Shown here: piece by piece, positions 1 through 9,269 of the stretch
How the letters are laid out: every line of letters starts with the position of its first letter
Numbering within the stretch: position 1 is the stretch's first letter
Assembly: GCF_900156625.1 (NCBI RefSeq)
Contig: NZ_FTOB01000002.1
Coordinates: 304,275 to 368,274 of the forward strand
Reading direction: 5' to 3'
Source of the DNA: Zobellia uliginosa
Lineage (GTDB): Bacteria > Bacteroidota > Bacteroidia > Flavobacteriales > Flavobacteriaceae
DNA: 64,000 nt
Program-made: the position numbers and the translations under genes
Notes under the pieces: generated by a model
What the model saw: only the letters and a program-made list of their open reading frames with translations
What the model was told of the DNA's origin: nothing
The model's database searches: none

Positions 1-1219
1 GCCCTTTTGGGATTTCGGTCTGCATATGCCCGTCGCGCTGATTGTTTCGAACTTCGGCAATGGGTTTGTTAATGGGGATTTGATGAAAATTGTGCGTTCC
101 TAATCGAGAGAGCTGTGTATCTCGGTAGGAAAATAATCTACCTTGTAACAGGGGATCGTTCGTAAAATCTATACCGGGCACTATGTTGCCCGGCAAGAAG
201 GCGACCTGTTCCGTTTCCGCAAAGAAATTTTCAGGGTTGCGGTTCAGTACCATTTTCCCGATTATGGTAACAGCTACCATTTCTTCGGGAATAAGTTTGG
301 TAGGGTCCAAAAGGTCAAAATCGAACTTATGTTCATCTTCTTCGGCAACTATTTGTAGTCCTAATTCCCATTCGGGATAGTGTCCTGCCTCAATGGCTTC
401 CCATAGATCCCTTCTGTGAAAATCGGAATCTGCCCCACTGATTTTTACAGCTTCGTCCCAAGTTACCGAGTGTACCCCAAGTTTTGGTTTCCAGTGAAAT
501 TTAACAAAATGCGCTTTTCCTTCCGCATTGATCAATCTGAAGGTATGTATACCGAAGCCTTCCATCATACGTAAACTACGCGGAATGGCGCGGTCGCTCA
601 TTACCCATATTTGGTTGTGTAAGGTTTCTGGTGTAAGCGAAACAAAATCATAGAAGGTGTCGTGTGCCGATGCCGCTTGTGGGATTTCGTTATTGGGTTC
701 GGGTTTGACCGAATGAATGAGGTCGGGGAACTTCATGGCGTCTTGAATAAAGAAAATGGGCATATTGTTGCCGACCAAATCCCAAGTGCCTTCCTCTGTA
801 TAAAATTTTACGGCAAAGCCGCGTACATCCCTCGCCAAATCTGTAGAGCCTTTTGAGCCTGCAACGGTAGAAAAACGTGCAAAAACCGGCGTTTTTCGGG
901 AAGTATCGGTAAAAATACCTGCCTTTGAGTATGCTTCGATACTATCGTATAATTCAAAATAGCCGTGGGCCCCACTCCCCCGAGCATGAACAATTCGTTC
1001 GGGAATGCGCTCGTGGTCGAAATTGTGGATCTTTTCCCGAAGAAGAAAATCTTCTAAAAGGGTAGCTCCCCTTGGGCCCGATTTCAATGAATTATTGGTG
1101 TCGTTTATTTTTAAACCTTGTTTTGTGGTCAAAGGTTGATTTGAATAATCGACCCTGTGCTTTTTAAGTTGCTCGTCTTTACGGGTCGATACTGTTTTGT
1201 GTGTGTCCTCAGATTTCAT
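1..1219 (-). CDS. Monofunctional heme catalase, 3' part cut by window edge
   Basis: Disproportionates hydrogen peroxide to water and oxygen. The reading frame opens at an ATG at 1219 and runs off the left edge after 406 codons. The N-terminal half carries the distal-histidine motif [14 protein letters not shown]. Further on come the catalase core segments [14 protein letters not shown] and the proximal heme-ligand motif RLFSYRDTQ. The long N-terminal extension and the fact that the frame is still open at 406 codons would fit either a small (about 480-500 residue) or a large-subunit (about 700 residue) clade-2 enzyme; the window does not decide. No signal peptide is visible, so a cytoplasmic enzyme is likely. 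It is transcribed away from the genes at 2.0 kb. Family assignment is very secure. Confidence 0.95.
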   Translation of the reverse strand, partial: MKSEDTHKTVSTRKDEQLKKHRVDYSNQPLTTKQGLKINDTNNSLKSGPRGATLLEDFLLREKIHNFDHERIPERIVHARGSGAHGYFELYDSIEAYSKAGIFTDTSRKTPVFARFSTVAGSKGSTDLARDVRGFAVKFYTEEGTWDLVGNNMPIFFIQDAMKFPDLIHSVKPEPNNEIPQAASAHDTFYDFVSLTPETLHNQIWVMSDRAIPRSLRMMEGFGIHTFRLINAEGKAHFVKFHWKPKLGVHSVTWDEAVKISGADSDFHRRDLWEAIEAGHYPEWELGLQIVAEEDEHKFDFDLLDPTKLIPEEMVAVTIIGKMVLNRNPENFFAETEQVAFLPGNIVPGIDFTNDPLLQGRLFSYRDTQLSRLGTHNFHQIPINKPIAEVRNNQRDGHMQTEIPKG

Positions 1220-1299
1220 ATAAGTCCATTTTTGTAGTGGTGTTATAGGGGAATGCTTAGATGTTGCGCCAAAGGCCTGCATCGGTCTTGTGATAGCAT

Positions 1300-1695
1300 T
1301 TAAAAATGCTTTAGCGTAAATAGGTTTGCCTCTAACTTTACGGCCTGCTCAATAAACAGGGCGATAAGTTCTTCGGAAAGGTTCGAATGCATCATATATT
1401 GACAAATTTCGAAGGCTGTTTGGTCAAGCTGTGCTATGTTCAAATGATAGAAGGGCCTAGTGTTGAGGTAGTCCGTCCCATATAAATTCTTGTGCCAAGC
1501 AAGTAGGCCACCTATATCGATAGGTTGCTTCTTTCTTATGACCATTTGCCATATATCCATTATAAAATCGGAACGATCAAGTGCACATTGCTCCATAAAG
1601 GTGCGGATAAGTGGATTTTTCGAGCCGAGGGCCCTGTCGGTATACCGTATCTCACCAATAGCATAAACTTGCAAAAGACATTCAAGACCTTCCAT
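1300..1695 (-). CDS. Hypothetical protein, 131 aa
   Basis: I do not recognise this protein. It is predicted mostly helical, with no signal peptide, no membrane segment and no metal-binding motif. It lies 80 bp upstream of the catalase start on the same strand, so the two could be co-transcribed. The composition is plausible for a soluble protein ([28 protein letters not shown] look amphipathic). No competing gene fills this interval, and the antisense frame at 1525-1761 reads less like protein. It could still be a chance open frame; homologues in related genomes would decide. Confidence 0.45.
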   Translation of the reverse strand: MEGLECLLQVYAIGEIRYTDRALGSKNPLIRTFMEQCALDRSDFIMDIWQMVIRKKQPIDIGGLLAWHKNLYGTDYLNTRPFYHLNIAQLDQTAFEICQYMMHSNLSEELIALFIEQAVKLEANLFTLKHF

Positions 1696-2000
1696 AATTC
1701 AATAAGCTTTGTTTGTAGCGTGATAAAATTATCGGTGTGGGGAGAATTTCCTTGGCTGTAAAAAAAACATTATTAGTGCAATTGCCCATGATGCTCGGGT
1801 GTCTTCTTCGTTTGGAACGGACATGGTTTAATTTTGGCGGAAAGGGGACGGTTTCGAGGCTCCAATGGCCCCTATATAGTAATAAGGTAGGATGGTAGGG
1901 CGATAACCTACACATTTTTTTGTGTTAAGGATAAGTGCGATGTAATCGATCATAATGGAAGACTCCAAGTAAATTGGCCTAAACTTTAAAACGCAATAAC
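1696..2000. other. Intergenic region without recognisable gene
   Basis: About 305 bp between the start of the hypothetical gene and the VOC gene; the two diverge, so both promoters should lie here. I saw no strong hairpin, repeat or convincing small gene. A short open frame on the - strand (1682-1915) is rich in Pro, Arg and His and looks non-coding. Confidence 0.5.
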
Positions 2001-2405
2001 ATGAAGACACAAGCATACTTAGCCTTTGACGGTAATTGTCAGGAAGCCCTTAATTTTTATGCCGATTCCCTTGGGGCCGAAATCAAGAATAGACAGACCT
2101 ACGCCGATAAGAAAATAGATTTACCCGCATCGTATCGCGATCGCTTGCAACATGCCGAGTTAAAAGGAAAGGGAATACATTTTATGGCCTATGACGCCGC
2201 ACCCGACACGCCACTAACGGAAGGAACCAAGATACACCTAAGCATTGACCTGAACGATAAAAACGAAGCCGAGGAACTGTACGGGAAGCTTTCCGCTGGA
2301 GGACGTATACACCATGAACTAAGGGAGCGCGAATGGAATGCCCTTTTCGGACGTTTCACGGATCGTTACGGTATCAATTGGATGATCAATTGTGACTTGA
2401 ACTAG
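2001..2405 (+). CDS. VOC-superfamily (PhnB/glyoxalase-like) protein
   Basis: A 134-residue protein of the vicinal-oxygen-chelate fold, in the PhnB/3-demethylubiquinone-methyltransferase-like group. It opens with the typical strand-helix AYLAFDGNCQEALNFYADSLGAEI, that is, a beta strand followed by the E-A-xx-FY helix. It ends with the paired-module strand and the RFTDRYGINWMINC segment that closes this fold. These proteins are mostly uncharacterised and may bind a metal or small metabolite. No secretion signal is present, so it is cytoplasmic. It precedes the DUF421 gene by 32 bp on the same strand, so the two may form a small operon. Family is clear; substrate unknown. Confidence 0.85.
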   Translation: MKTQAYLAFDGNCQEALNFYADSLGAEIKNRQTYADKKIDLPASYRDRLQHAELKGKGIHFMAYDAAPDTPLTEGTKIHLSIDLNDKNEAEELYGKLSAGGRIHHELREREWNALFGRFTDRYGINWMINCDLN

Positions 2406-2437
2406 AAAGATCTTGAATCAGTTAAATAAAGAATAGT

Positions 2438-2959
2438 ATGGAGGAGTGGTTTAAATTTTCATGGGATGCCATTTTCGCAATAGGTCTGTCGGCGGTCGGT
2501 ATTTATGCGGCCGTAATTATCATGACCCGTATTTGCGGAAAGCGTAGTTTCTCAAAAATGTCGAGTTTCGATTTTGCCATGACCGTAGCCGTGGGTTCCA
2601 TAATTGCCACTACCATTCTTTCAAAATCGGTAAGCCTGGTGGATGGGATTGTAGGTATAGTGGCCGTATATCTTTTACAAATGGGGGCGGCCTTGGCCAG
2701 AAGGAACGACATGGTGAAAAAAATGATGGACAACACTCCATTATTGCTCATGGACGGAGCGATTATTTTAGAGGAAAACCTGCGAAAAGGCCGGGTTGCA
2801 AAGTCCGATTTACGGGCCAAATTAAGAGAGGCCAATATAACCGAGCTCTCGGAAGTAAAAGCAGTGGTATTTGAAACCACTGGCGATATTTCGGTACTCC
2901 ATAAAGAACATCAACGCCCGGTAGAGGATTTTCTACTCGAAGACGTTCAGCGTTCTTAG
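2438..2959 (+). CDS. DUF421 (YetF/YdfR-like) membrane protein
   Basis: A 173-residue inner-membrane protein. Residues about 10-30, 45-65 and 70-85 are hydrophobic and make three membrane spans. The motif RICGKRSFSKMSSFDFAMTV followed by VGSIIATTILS is the DUF421 hallmark. A soluble C-terminal YetF domain follows, with PLLLMDGAIILEENLRK and a helix-strand end (LREANITELSEVKAVVFETT). The family occurs in stress and sporulation contexts; its biochemical role is not settled. The gene sits after the VOC gene and is closed by a strong terminator at 2995-3025. Confident as to family, not function. Confidence 0.9.
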   Translation: MEEWFKFSWDAIFAIGLSAVGIYAAVIIMTRICGKRSFSKMSSFDFAMTVAVGSIIATTILSKSVSLVDGIVGIVAVYLLQMGAALARRNDMVKKMMDNTPLLLMDGAIILEENLRKGRVAKSDLRAKLREANITELSEVKAVVFETTGDISVLHKEHQRPVEDFLLEDVQRS

Positions 2960-2994
2960 TGTTTTTTTAAAATTACGATCGCGATAGAAATAAG

Positions 2995-3025
2995 AAGGGT
3001 ACACTAGGCAGGTGTACCCTTTTTT
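2995..3025 (+). terminator. Rho-independent terminator after the DUF421 gene
   Basis: A perfect 10-bp stem, AAGGGTACAC paired with GTGTACCCTT across a 7-nt loop, is followed at once by a run of T. It lies 36 bp after the DUF421 stop codon. Confidence 0.9.
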
Positions 3026-3185
3026 ATGGATGCTCAATCAAGTTCAAATTGCATTGAAAAGGGTTCATTTCAATTTTCATCACAAGTTATATTTGGCAGA
3101 GGTTTCAACGGATATGCACTCTGATAGGGCGTTGGCCCCTTTTGGGAAAAAGTAAATCCGAAGGTTAAATTAAAAAAGAAGAAAG

Positions 3186-3407
3186 ATGAACGATTTTAGT
3201 TATAAGTACACCATTATTTCCAAGAATACGGGGAAAACCCTTTTTAGGGGGATAACCGATTTAAGCAAAATAGGCGTCTTGCTTAACGATGATTTTTTCG
3301 AGTATATCGCGACCGAGGCCCAAATGAAACGTTTGGGTGAATGCAAGCTGGAAAATGAAGATTATATCTGTATAGTGAAGCTGACCCATAGTAAACGCGT
3401 GGCCTAG
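3186..3407 (+). CDS. Small hypothetical protein, 73 aa
   Basis: I do not recognise this 73-residue protein. It is acidic-to-neutral with a mixed alpha/beta pattern (YKYTIISKNTGKTLFRG, then DDFFEYIATEAQMKRL, then DYICIVKLTHSK), which reads like a compact folded domain. There is no signal peptide or membrane segment. It lies between a terminator and the PA2169-type gene on the same strand, in a neighbourhood of stress-type genes. The ATG at 3186 follows an A-rich stretch (AAAAAAGAAGAAAG) that is typical of Bacteroidota starts. Likely a real small gene; function unknown. Confidence 0.6.
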   Translation: MNDFSYKYTIISKNTGKTLFRGITDLSKIGVLLNDDFFEYIATEAQMKRLGECKLENEDYICIVKLTHSKRVA

Positions 3408-3526
3408 TACCAGTGATTTTTTTACGTTCATATGGTATGTTTATGAGTTGATCGGAATCGACCATAATGTATAAATTGAGAACATGCCAAACGGTAGGCA
3501 TTAGAGTTACCGCTAAAAATGAAAAT

Positions 3527-3976
3527 ATGAATAGTGATATAAAGGAGATTGAAGAAAGTATAAATGATATTATGCAAAAGAATGAAGACGCGATAAAAGG
3601 ATATGATCAGGCTGTGGAAAACTCCAAAGAAATCGGACTAAAAAGCTATTTCCAAAATAAGGCGATCGAAAGGCGAAATTTTCTTTTGGAGTTAAAGGCG
3701 GCAACCCCTGCATTGAAAACAAGGGAAGAGGTAGAAGGAAGCGTGACCGGAGCCTTGCATAGAGCATGGATGGACGTAAGGACTTTCTTTTCTGGTAACG
3801 ATGATAGGGCCATGTTGGAAGAGGCCATTCGAGGAGACAAGGCGGCCATAGATGAATACAACGAGGTGTTGGCAGACACCCATCTGCCCCTTAAAGCGGC
3901 GGCAGTAATCAGAAAGCAGAGAGATTGGTTGCTAGATGACTTGAAGGCCATAAAAACCTTGGAAGACGTAAGGTAA
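3527..3976 (+). CDS. PA2169-family four-helix-bundle protein (DUF2383)
   Basis: About 149 residues, almost entirely helical, with the arrangement of the ferritin-like DUF2383/PA2169 family. The first helix is IEESINDIMQKNEDAIKGYD, then YFQNKAIERRNFLLELK, then the conserved GSVTGALHRAWMDVRTFF loop, then AAIDEYNEVL and a final helix. Such proteins are often general-stress induced; whether they bind metal is unclear. I chose the ATG at 3527 rather than the in-frame ATG at 3467. The extra 20 residues (TCQTVGIRVTAKN) do not fit the family and the domain begins right at 3527. A strong terminator follows at 4000. Confidence 0.8.
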   Translation: MNSDIKEIEESINDIMQKNEDAIKGYDQAVENSKEIGLKSYFQNKAIERRNFLLELKAATPALKTREEVEGSVTGALHRAWMDVRTFFSGNDDRAMLEEAIRGDKAAIDEYNEVLADTHLPLKAAAVIRKQRDWLLDDLKAIKTLEDVR

Positions 3977-3999
3977 ATTCGTAATGAAATCCTGTAATG

Positions 4000-4026
4000 A
4001 AACAGCCCCTGACCAGGGGCTGTTTT
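4000..4026. terminator. Bidirectional terminator between convergent genes
   Basis: The stem AAACAGCCCCT / AGGGGCTGTTT with a 4-nt loop is flanked by T on the + side and by A on the left. It can therefore end both the DUF2383 gene and the convergent phospholipase gene. Confidence 0.85.
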
Positions 4027-4037
4027 ATATAACAAGG

Positions 4038-4886
4038 TCAAGGTCTTTTACGATTTCTTTTTAAGATGTCGAACTCATTGGTTTTTATGACATAGCCAAT
4101 CCGTAGCATGCTATGGTATTGTTTATAGTCGATAAGGTTTTCGCTATGACCACTGAACCATTCAAGCATTATGTATTGGTTGGAGCTATGCTTGAAAGGT
4201 CTGTAATGTAGGCGGCTTCGTATCATTCCTTTAAAGTCGTTGCTTAGACCCTTTCTGAGTTTGACTTCAAATATAAGCCTGTCGCGTATAAAGTCGTGCG
4301 AAAGGCTTACTTCCCCTAGGCCCACATAATCGATAAGATCGGGGTTTCCTGATTTATAGCCGTAGGGCAACCAGGCTTTAACGTGAAGCATGGTCCTTTC
4401 TGATAACAAGGTAGAGTATTGAAGGCTCAAACGGTTCCAGCTTCTGGAAAAGATACTATCACGTCCGTTTGATTCATGTTCGAACACCAAACTGGCCAGA
4501 CCCTTAATTCTGTCATCTGAATCGTAAAATGCCTTCCCAACGCCTATGGTAGGGTTAAAGTTGATTTCTTTGAACGGGTATGAATCTTTATAAATATCCC
4601 AAAACGCTTTTTGGCTATAGGTCAAATAGAGGTAGGTTTCCCAAGGCAGCATGCTTCGGGTAATAATCTGTTTAAAACTGATTTGGTACTTGGCATCGGC
4701 GGTTGAACTGTTGATCGGTTTGTTCGAGGGTACGCCGGTAATGAAATAATTGTCTTTATGTATCGTGAACCACGGTATGTGTTGCATGGTATCGCGCACT
4801 TCTTGTCGGGTAAGGGCTTGTGCGCTTAGGTCGGAAATAAGGAACAGTAGCCCCATTAATATCCATATCGAGCTTTTGGCTTTCAT
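4038..4886 (-). CDS. pldA: Outer-membrane phospholipase A (OMPLA/PldA family)
   Basis: A 282-residue beta-barrel lipase of the outer membrane that hydrolyses phospholipid acyl chains, normally as a calcium-dependent dimer. A signal peptide ends near SDLSAQA. The family motifs are in order: HKDNYFITG (about 43-51), a YxxxQxxFW segment (90-96), FNPTIG (110-115) and HESNGRDS (137-144), then SRSWNR (147-152). His137, Ser139 and Asn151 keep exactly the spacing of the E. coli catalytic triad His142, Ser144, Asn156. The length matches the family. The gene stands alone between two regulator/stress genes; its 3' end shares the terminator at 4000-4026. Very secure assignment; the flavobacterial role (membrane-lipid asymmetry or secretion) is unknown. 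Confidence 0.93.
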   Translation of the reverse strand: MKAKSSIWILMGLLFLISDLSAQALTRQEVRDTMQHIPWFTIHKDNYFITGVPSNKPINSSTADAKYQISFKQIITRSMLPWETYLYLTYSQKAFWDIYKDSYPFKEINFNPTIGVGKAFYDSDDRIKGLASLVFEHESNGRDSIFSRSWNRLSLQYSTLLSERTMLHVKAWLPYGYKSGNPDLIDYVGLGEVSLSHDFIRDRLIFEVKLRKGLSNDFKGMIRSRLHYRPFKHSSNQYIMLEWFSGHSENLIDYKQYHSMLRIGYVIKTNEFDILKRNRKRP

Positions 4887-5036
4887 AAGGGTGTTTTTTT
4901 ATCGGGATAAAAATAGATGCACAAAATTAACCCATCGGAGCGGCCATTGCCCTTTTGATACGATAAAATATTGGTTCAATTAAAAATGGGCGGTGCTCCT
5001 TCCCTAAAAAAAAATAGTGTTTATTTCAATTGTGGC

Positions 5037-6665
5037 TTATAGTGAAGCAATGAGCTCTTCCAAGTTGTCGCTGCGTTGTAGCCCCATTTTTTTACGTAAA
5101 CGATGTCGTGTGGTGTGTACCGACTTTGTTGAGATTCCCAATAGCCGTGCCATATCCTTGCTGCTAAGGTTGAGCTTGATCAGGGCACAGATTTTTTGGT
5201 CGGTTTGGCTCAGGTTGGGGTAGGTGCTGTTGAGCTTTTTGTAAAAGTCTTTGTTCACATCGGTAAACCTAAGTTTGAATTCTTCCCAGTTGTTCGCATT
5301 ACCCGCTGAAATCGACTTCAAGACCCTATTGATTTCAGAGATTTTTACACTGCCATCCTCGCCTTGTAATTCGGTTTTGAGCTTTTTTAAAAATTCTTCT
5401 TTTTCGACCAGCTGAAGTGTAGACGCCGCCAACTCTTTATTTTTGGTTTCCAGAAGTTCGTTCGCTTTCTGCATTTCAAGGGCCTTGGTTTTTTCTATCA
5501 ATCGTTTTTCGGCCCTGTGTTTTGAACGTATGTGCTTTACATAGACGAAACCAATGACTATCACGAATATGAGCGAAGTGGCCAATATAATGCGTTGAAG
5601 CATCAAGATTTTATCCTGCTGCTCCAATTTTTCCATACGTTGCTGCCTAATGATTTCTTGTTGACGTTCTTTTTCGAGCCTATATTCGTTTTTGATTTCC
5701 ATTAAGGAAATATTGTTTTTACTCCTACCGTCGAAAAATACACTGGTTAGCGCTTTTGCCTTGTATAGATGGTTGTAGCCTTCCTTGTAATTGCCCGAGA
5801 GTTTATAGATTTCCGCCAATTTTTCATGAATGTATGGGGTGAAATCCATATGGCTCTTGTGTTGGTCGGAAATATCAAGCGCCTTATGGTAATAAGATGC
5901 TGCTTTTTTCAATTGTCCGGTCTTTTTATAAATTACGGCCCAGTAGGCATATACCAGCACAAGGTATGAAGGAGCGTTTTCTTGAAACCACGGTTCAATT
6001 TCTTCTAGTATTTTTTCAGCTTCCCCATATTTCCCATCCTCCTGAAGCACATAAGCTTCTTCAAACTTTATATAGGGCATGTATACTTGTTCTTGCTTTT
6101 CGCTATAATAGATATAACAGCTATCTAAATACTTTTTTGCCATTTTAGGCTCTTCCAGACCTCGATAGGTGTAAGTGAAGGTATAGTAGTGGTTCAAAAG
6201 ATACTCCTCCTTCATTCTTCCTTTCTTGACAAGGTCTTTGATGATATCTAATGACAGTTGCAAATATTTTATAGACTCATCCTTTCTTTTACTAAAGCTG
6301 TACATAGCGCCAAGCCTTCGGTAAATATGCGATTTAACCACTTGGTTATCGTTCGTATCGGCTATACTAAGGGCTTTCCAGGCGGTTTCGTACGATTTGG
6401 CGTAATCGGCCCGGTGGCCATATTCTTCGGTAAGCTTGATCAAGGTATAGAGGGCCTTTGTCGATTCGCCTGCTTTGAGAAAGGCATCGATCTCGTTTTG
6501 GATAGCAACAATAACACTGTCTTGTTCAATGCTATCGAGCTCAGTTGTTATGGGGACAGGCGTACTTTCAGGAATGGAGGAGTCTTGGGCTCGAAGAGAA
6601 AAATTAATCAGGAGTGATAAAACAACAAGACCGTGAGTAGGGCTAAGTCTTTTTGATAATAACAT
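5037..6665 (-). CDS. TPR-containing membrane regulator with LuxR-type HTH
   Basis: A 542-residue regulator common in Bacteroidota. An N-terminal signal sequence (LVVLSLLINFSLRAQ) is followed by tetratricopeptide repeats over about 50-330. One transmembrane helix (ILATSLIFVIVIGFVYV, about 365-382) comes next, then a coiled coil rich in Glu, Lys and Leu (about 385-435). The C-terminal GerE/LuxR helix-turn-helix is NLSQTDQKICALIKLNLSSK with ARLLGISTKSVHTTRHRLRK. The layout predicts a periplasmic sensor with a cytoplasmic DNA-binding tail. It diverges from the GH29 gene across 495 bp, so it could act on itself, on that gene, or elsewhere. There is no kinase domain. Architecture is clear; target and ligand are unknown. 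Confidence 0.85.
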   Translation of the reverse strand: MLLSKRLSPTHGLVVLSLLINFSLRAQDSSIPESTPVPITTELDSIEQDSVIVAIQNEIDAFLKAGESTKALYTLIKLTEEYGHRADYAKSYETAWKALSIADTNDNQVVKSHIYRRLGAMYSFSKRKDESIKYLQLSLDIIKDLVKKGRMKEEYLLNHYYTFTYTYRGLEEPKMAKKYLDSCYIYYSEKQEQVYMPYIKFEEAYVLQEDGKYGEAEKILEEIEPWFQENAPSYLVLVYAYWAVIYKKTGQLKKAASYYHKALDISDQHKSHMDFTPYIHEKLAEIYKLSGNYKEGYNHLYKAKALTSVFFDGRSKNNISLMEIKNEYRLEKERQQEIIRQQRMEKLEQQDKILMLQRIILATSLIFVIVIGFVYVKHIRSKHRAEKRLIEKTKALEMQKANELLETKNKELAASTLQLVEKEEFLKKLKTELQGEDGSVKISEINRVLKSISAGNANNWEEFKLRFTDVNKDFYKKLNSTYPNLSQTDQKICALIKLNLSSKDMARLLGISTKSVHTTRHRLRKKMGLQRSDNLEELIASL

Positions 6666-7160
6666 TCAGTTCTATAATTTGTTAATACTGTCTTCTTTCA
6701 ATCGTATCGAAAGCTAGGGCTTTTAATCGTAAATAAACAATTCTTAAATAATGGATGATTATTGGGTAGTGTAGGGTCAAGTGTAACTAATTTCTTGCAT
6801 TTTTCAAAATTATCGAGGCCTTCGCTTTGGCCAAAACCAGGTTTGTAAAGAATTTCAATTTTGCAAAAATGTCACCTGTATAGTAGTTTCGGTAATAAAA
6901 TGATATGCTTTTATCTTAATTCTATAATTTAAAAGGATAGCTTGATTTGAGCGAACAAAAAAGTGCGAAATCAGGTGGATTAAAGAATGTTGGGTGGGGA
7001 TTTGACCTATATTTACTGGTAAATTATACTATACATGAACTCTACAAGTAGGTATAGGTACCCTATTTCTTAGTATTGGAGGTAAAAAGCCGTAATTTTC
7101 GGTTACCAATATTTCCCTCTTTTTGAGGGAAGCATAAACTTGATATAAATTTTAGGAAAA
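6666..7160. other. Divergent intergenic region upstream of GH29
   Basis: 495 bp separating the TPR-LuxR regulator and the GH29 gene; both promoters must lie here. It is A/T-rich and contains no convincing small gene. Just before the GH29 start there is a short perfect hairpin at 7113-7131 (TTCCCTC, 5-nt T loop, GAGGGAA), about 30 nt upstream of the ATG, which would lie in the mRNA leader. Confidence 0.5.
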
Positions 7161-8684
7161 ATGAGAAGGATTTATTTTGTTTTGGTATTGCTACTCGCCG
7201 GAAATTGGGGCGGCGCACAAGAGAAAAGATATGAGGCCGATTGGCAGTCTCTAAAGGAGTATAAAACCCCAGATTGGTTTCGCGATGCGAAGTTCGGTAT
7301 TTATTGTCATTGGGGGCCTTATTCGGTTCCGGAGTATGAAAACGAATGGTATTCACATTGGATGTATACTTCTCCGAACAATCCCGAACACAAACAGGGA
7401 AAACGATTTTATGAGCACCATATAAAAACCTATGGTCCTTTAAATGAGTTTGGTTATAAAGATTTTATACCCATGTTCAAGGCCGAAAAGTTCGACCCGG
7501 CGGAATGGGCCGATCTTTTTGAAAAGGCTGGCGCCAAATTTGCCGGGCCAGTATCGGAACACGCCGACGGCTTTGCCATGTGGGATAGTAAGCTCACACG
7601 TTGGAATGCTAAAAATATGGGGCCGAAGCGCGATATAATGGGAGAGCTCGCCCGGGAAATCAGAAAACGCGACATGAAATTCATTGCTACCTACCATCGA
7701 CAGTGGCTCTTCGGATGGTTTCCTACATGGGACGAATCGACCGATGCCGCCGACCCACAATATGCCGATCTCTATGGCCCGAAATTAAAAAAAGGCGATT
7801 TTCAATATCCGTATCGTACTAAAGAAATTGACGAAGGCGTAAAACGCTACTATCCTGTTGGCGATAAAAAGTTTAACGAAGAATGGTTGGCACGACTCAA
7901 AGAGATCATTGATAATTATAATCCTGATTTGGTATGGTTCGATAATAAGATGGATGTTATTGATGAAGCTTATAGAAAGGAGTTCCTGTCGTATTATTAC
8001 AATCACGCGCTAAAGAACGACCAAGAGGTAGTAGCTACCTATAAATTTTATGATTTTGCCAAGGGTACGGCCGTTTTAGATGTAGAACGGGCGCGGATGA
8101 GCGAAATGAAGAGTTTTCCATGGTTGACCGATGATTCTATCGATTGGAAGGCCTGGAGCCACATCAGTAATCCCGATTATAAATCGGCCAATCGTATTAT
8201 CGACTTTTTGGTAGATGTGGTAAGTAAAAATGGTTGTCTTCTATTGAATATTACCCCTAAGGCAAATGGTGAAATTCCCCTTCCGGTACAAGAGCGTTTA
8301 TTGGAAATAGGGGAGTGGCTAAAACAAAATGGGGAGGCTATCTATGGTACACGCCCCTGGCATGTATATGGCGAAGGATCAACCCGTGTGGTCGAAGGGC
8401 ATTTAAGTGAACGAAAGAATCCTGATAACACGGCAGATGATATCCGTTTTACGGTAAAAGGCGATGCGCTATATGCCATACAACTAGATTGGCCGAGTTC
8501 TGGTGAGACTGTTATTAGAACACTGGGCAAGGATAGCAAACGGCTTGACAAGAAAATCAAATCCATTGAGCTACTTGGGTCTTCTGAAAAACTGAAGTTT
8601 GATAGAAAACCTGACGGTCTATATATCTACTTGCCAAAGAAACCTGTAGGGAAACATGCCTTTGTTTTCAAGCTAACTTTCTGA
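7161..8684 (+). CDS. GH29 alpha-L-fucosidase / alpha-L-galactosidase-type enzyme
   Basis: A 507-residue secreted exo-glycosidase that removes terminal alpha-L-fucose or the related alpha-L-galactose. A signal peptide (FVLVLLLAGNWGGAQ) is followed by the GH29 barrel (about 25-390). It contains DWFRDAKFGIYCHWGPYSVP, the SEHADGFAMWDSKLTRWN segment and the nucleophile motif LVWFDNKMD with Asp261. LLLNITPKANGEI closes the barrel and a C-terminal beta-sandwich follows (about 400-507). It is the first gene of the carbohydrate block and is closed by its own terminator. GH29 members occur in porphyran-degrading loci, where one acts on L-galactose. With GH16 and GH117 in this window that is a reasonable alternative to fucosidase. 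The family is certain; the substrate is inferred. Confidence 0.92.
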   Translation: MRRIYFVLVLLLAGNWGGAQEKRYEADWQSLKEYKTPDWFRDAKFGIYCHWGPYSVPEYENEWYSHWMYTSPNNPEHKQGKRFYEHHIKTYGPLNEFGYKDFIPMFKAEKFDPAEWADLFEKAGAKFAGPVSEHADGFAMWDSKLTRWNAKNMGPKRDIMGELAREIRKRDMKFIATYHRQWLFGWFPTWDESTDAADPQYADLYGPKLKKGDFQYPYRTKEIDEGVKRYYPVGDKKFNEEWLARLKEIIDNYNPDLVWFDNKMDVIDEAYRKEFLSYYYNHALKNDQEVVATYKFYDFAKGTAVLDVERARMSEMKSFPWLTDDSIDWKAWSHISNPDYKSANRIIDFLVDVVSKNGCLLLNITPKANGEIPLPVQERLLEIGEWLKQNGEAIYGTRPWHVYGEGSTRVVEGHLSERKNPDNTADDIRFTVKGDALYAIQLDWPSSGETVIRTLGKDSKRLDKKIKSIELLGSSEKLKFDRKPDGLYIYLPKKPVGKHAFVFKLTF

Positions 8685-8712
8685 AAATAAAATGTACTTA
8701 TTGTTTTATTGG

Positions 8713-8766
8713 CTACGGCATCTGCTTTTCTAGAATCGAAGAAAAGGAGTTGCCGTAGATTTTTTC
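8713..8766 (+). terminator. Terminator after GH29
   Basis: A long two-part stem: CTACGGCA pairs with TGCCGTAG and an inner CTTTTCT pairs with AGAAAAG, followed by a run of T. It separates GH29 from the susC leader, so GH29 is probably monocistronic. Confidence 0.85.
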
Positions 8767-9035
8767 GTCTCCATTTTTGGGTCCCGATCCTTCTGTTTTG
8801 ATCATATGTTATACTCAAAACCATTTGTTCTATTCAAACTACAAAGGCTCCTATATTCCATTTTTGGAGTTATAGAAGGCAAAAAAAAGCGGAGTTGAAC
8901 AAGAGTTAAAAAAAAAGGTAAAAGACGGTGTATATGGGAGGATTCGTGAGCGGTGTCATTCCTATTTATGCGTATTTACCCCCTCTTCTTTGTGGTTTGT
9001 TCCCCTCTATTTTAACATTTTAAAAATTGGCCATT

Positions 9036-9140
9036 TTGTCAAGTTGTAGTTTCTTTTAACACTTACGAAAAGTAAAGTAAAATAGGGGGTTGCAGCGGTG
9101 TAATTGACGAATAAATTGGTTTTGTCAAGTTTTTGTCAAG
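9036..9140 (+). promoter_or_regulatory. Three TTGTCAAG repeats, candidate regulator sites
   Basis: TTGTCAAG occurs at 9036-9043, 9122-9129 and 9133-9140. The last two are 11 bp apart, one helical turn, as expected for side-by-side protein binding. Related TTGTCAAT copies lie upstream of the second susC (27023-27092). I did not see the motif upstream of the third susC. A site for the hybrid two-component regulator is an inference. Confidence 0.5.
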
Positions 9141-9269
9141 CGTTATTTTTAGGAGTAAATTAACAATATCTCTACTTTGGGCATCAATTAAAGGGTATAT
9201 GGAAATTAATGATGCTCTTAATTGATAATTCAATAAATAAACTTCACTCATTTTAAACCAACTCGTATT

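Noticed and set aside
1682-1915. Open frame on the - strand upstream of the hypothetical gene
   Set aside because: Composition (many Pro, Arg, His, Tyr) is unlike a folded protein and it overlaps the start of the more plausible frame at 1300-1695.
3467-3526. Earlier start for the DUF2383 gene
   Set aside because: The 20 extra residues do not fit the family; the helical bundle starts at the ATG at 3527.
9170-9180. TACTTTG as a Bacteroidota -7 promoter element (also near 31735)
   Set aside because: It is one base short of the TAnnTTTG consensus and I found no partner -33 element at correct spacing.
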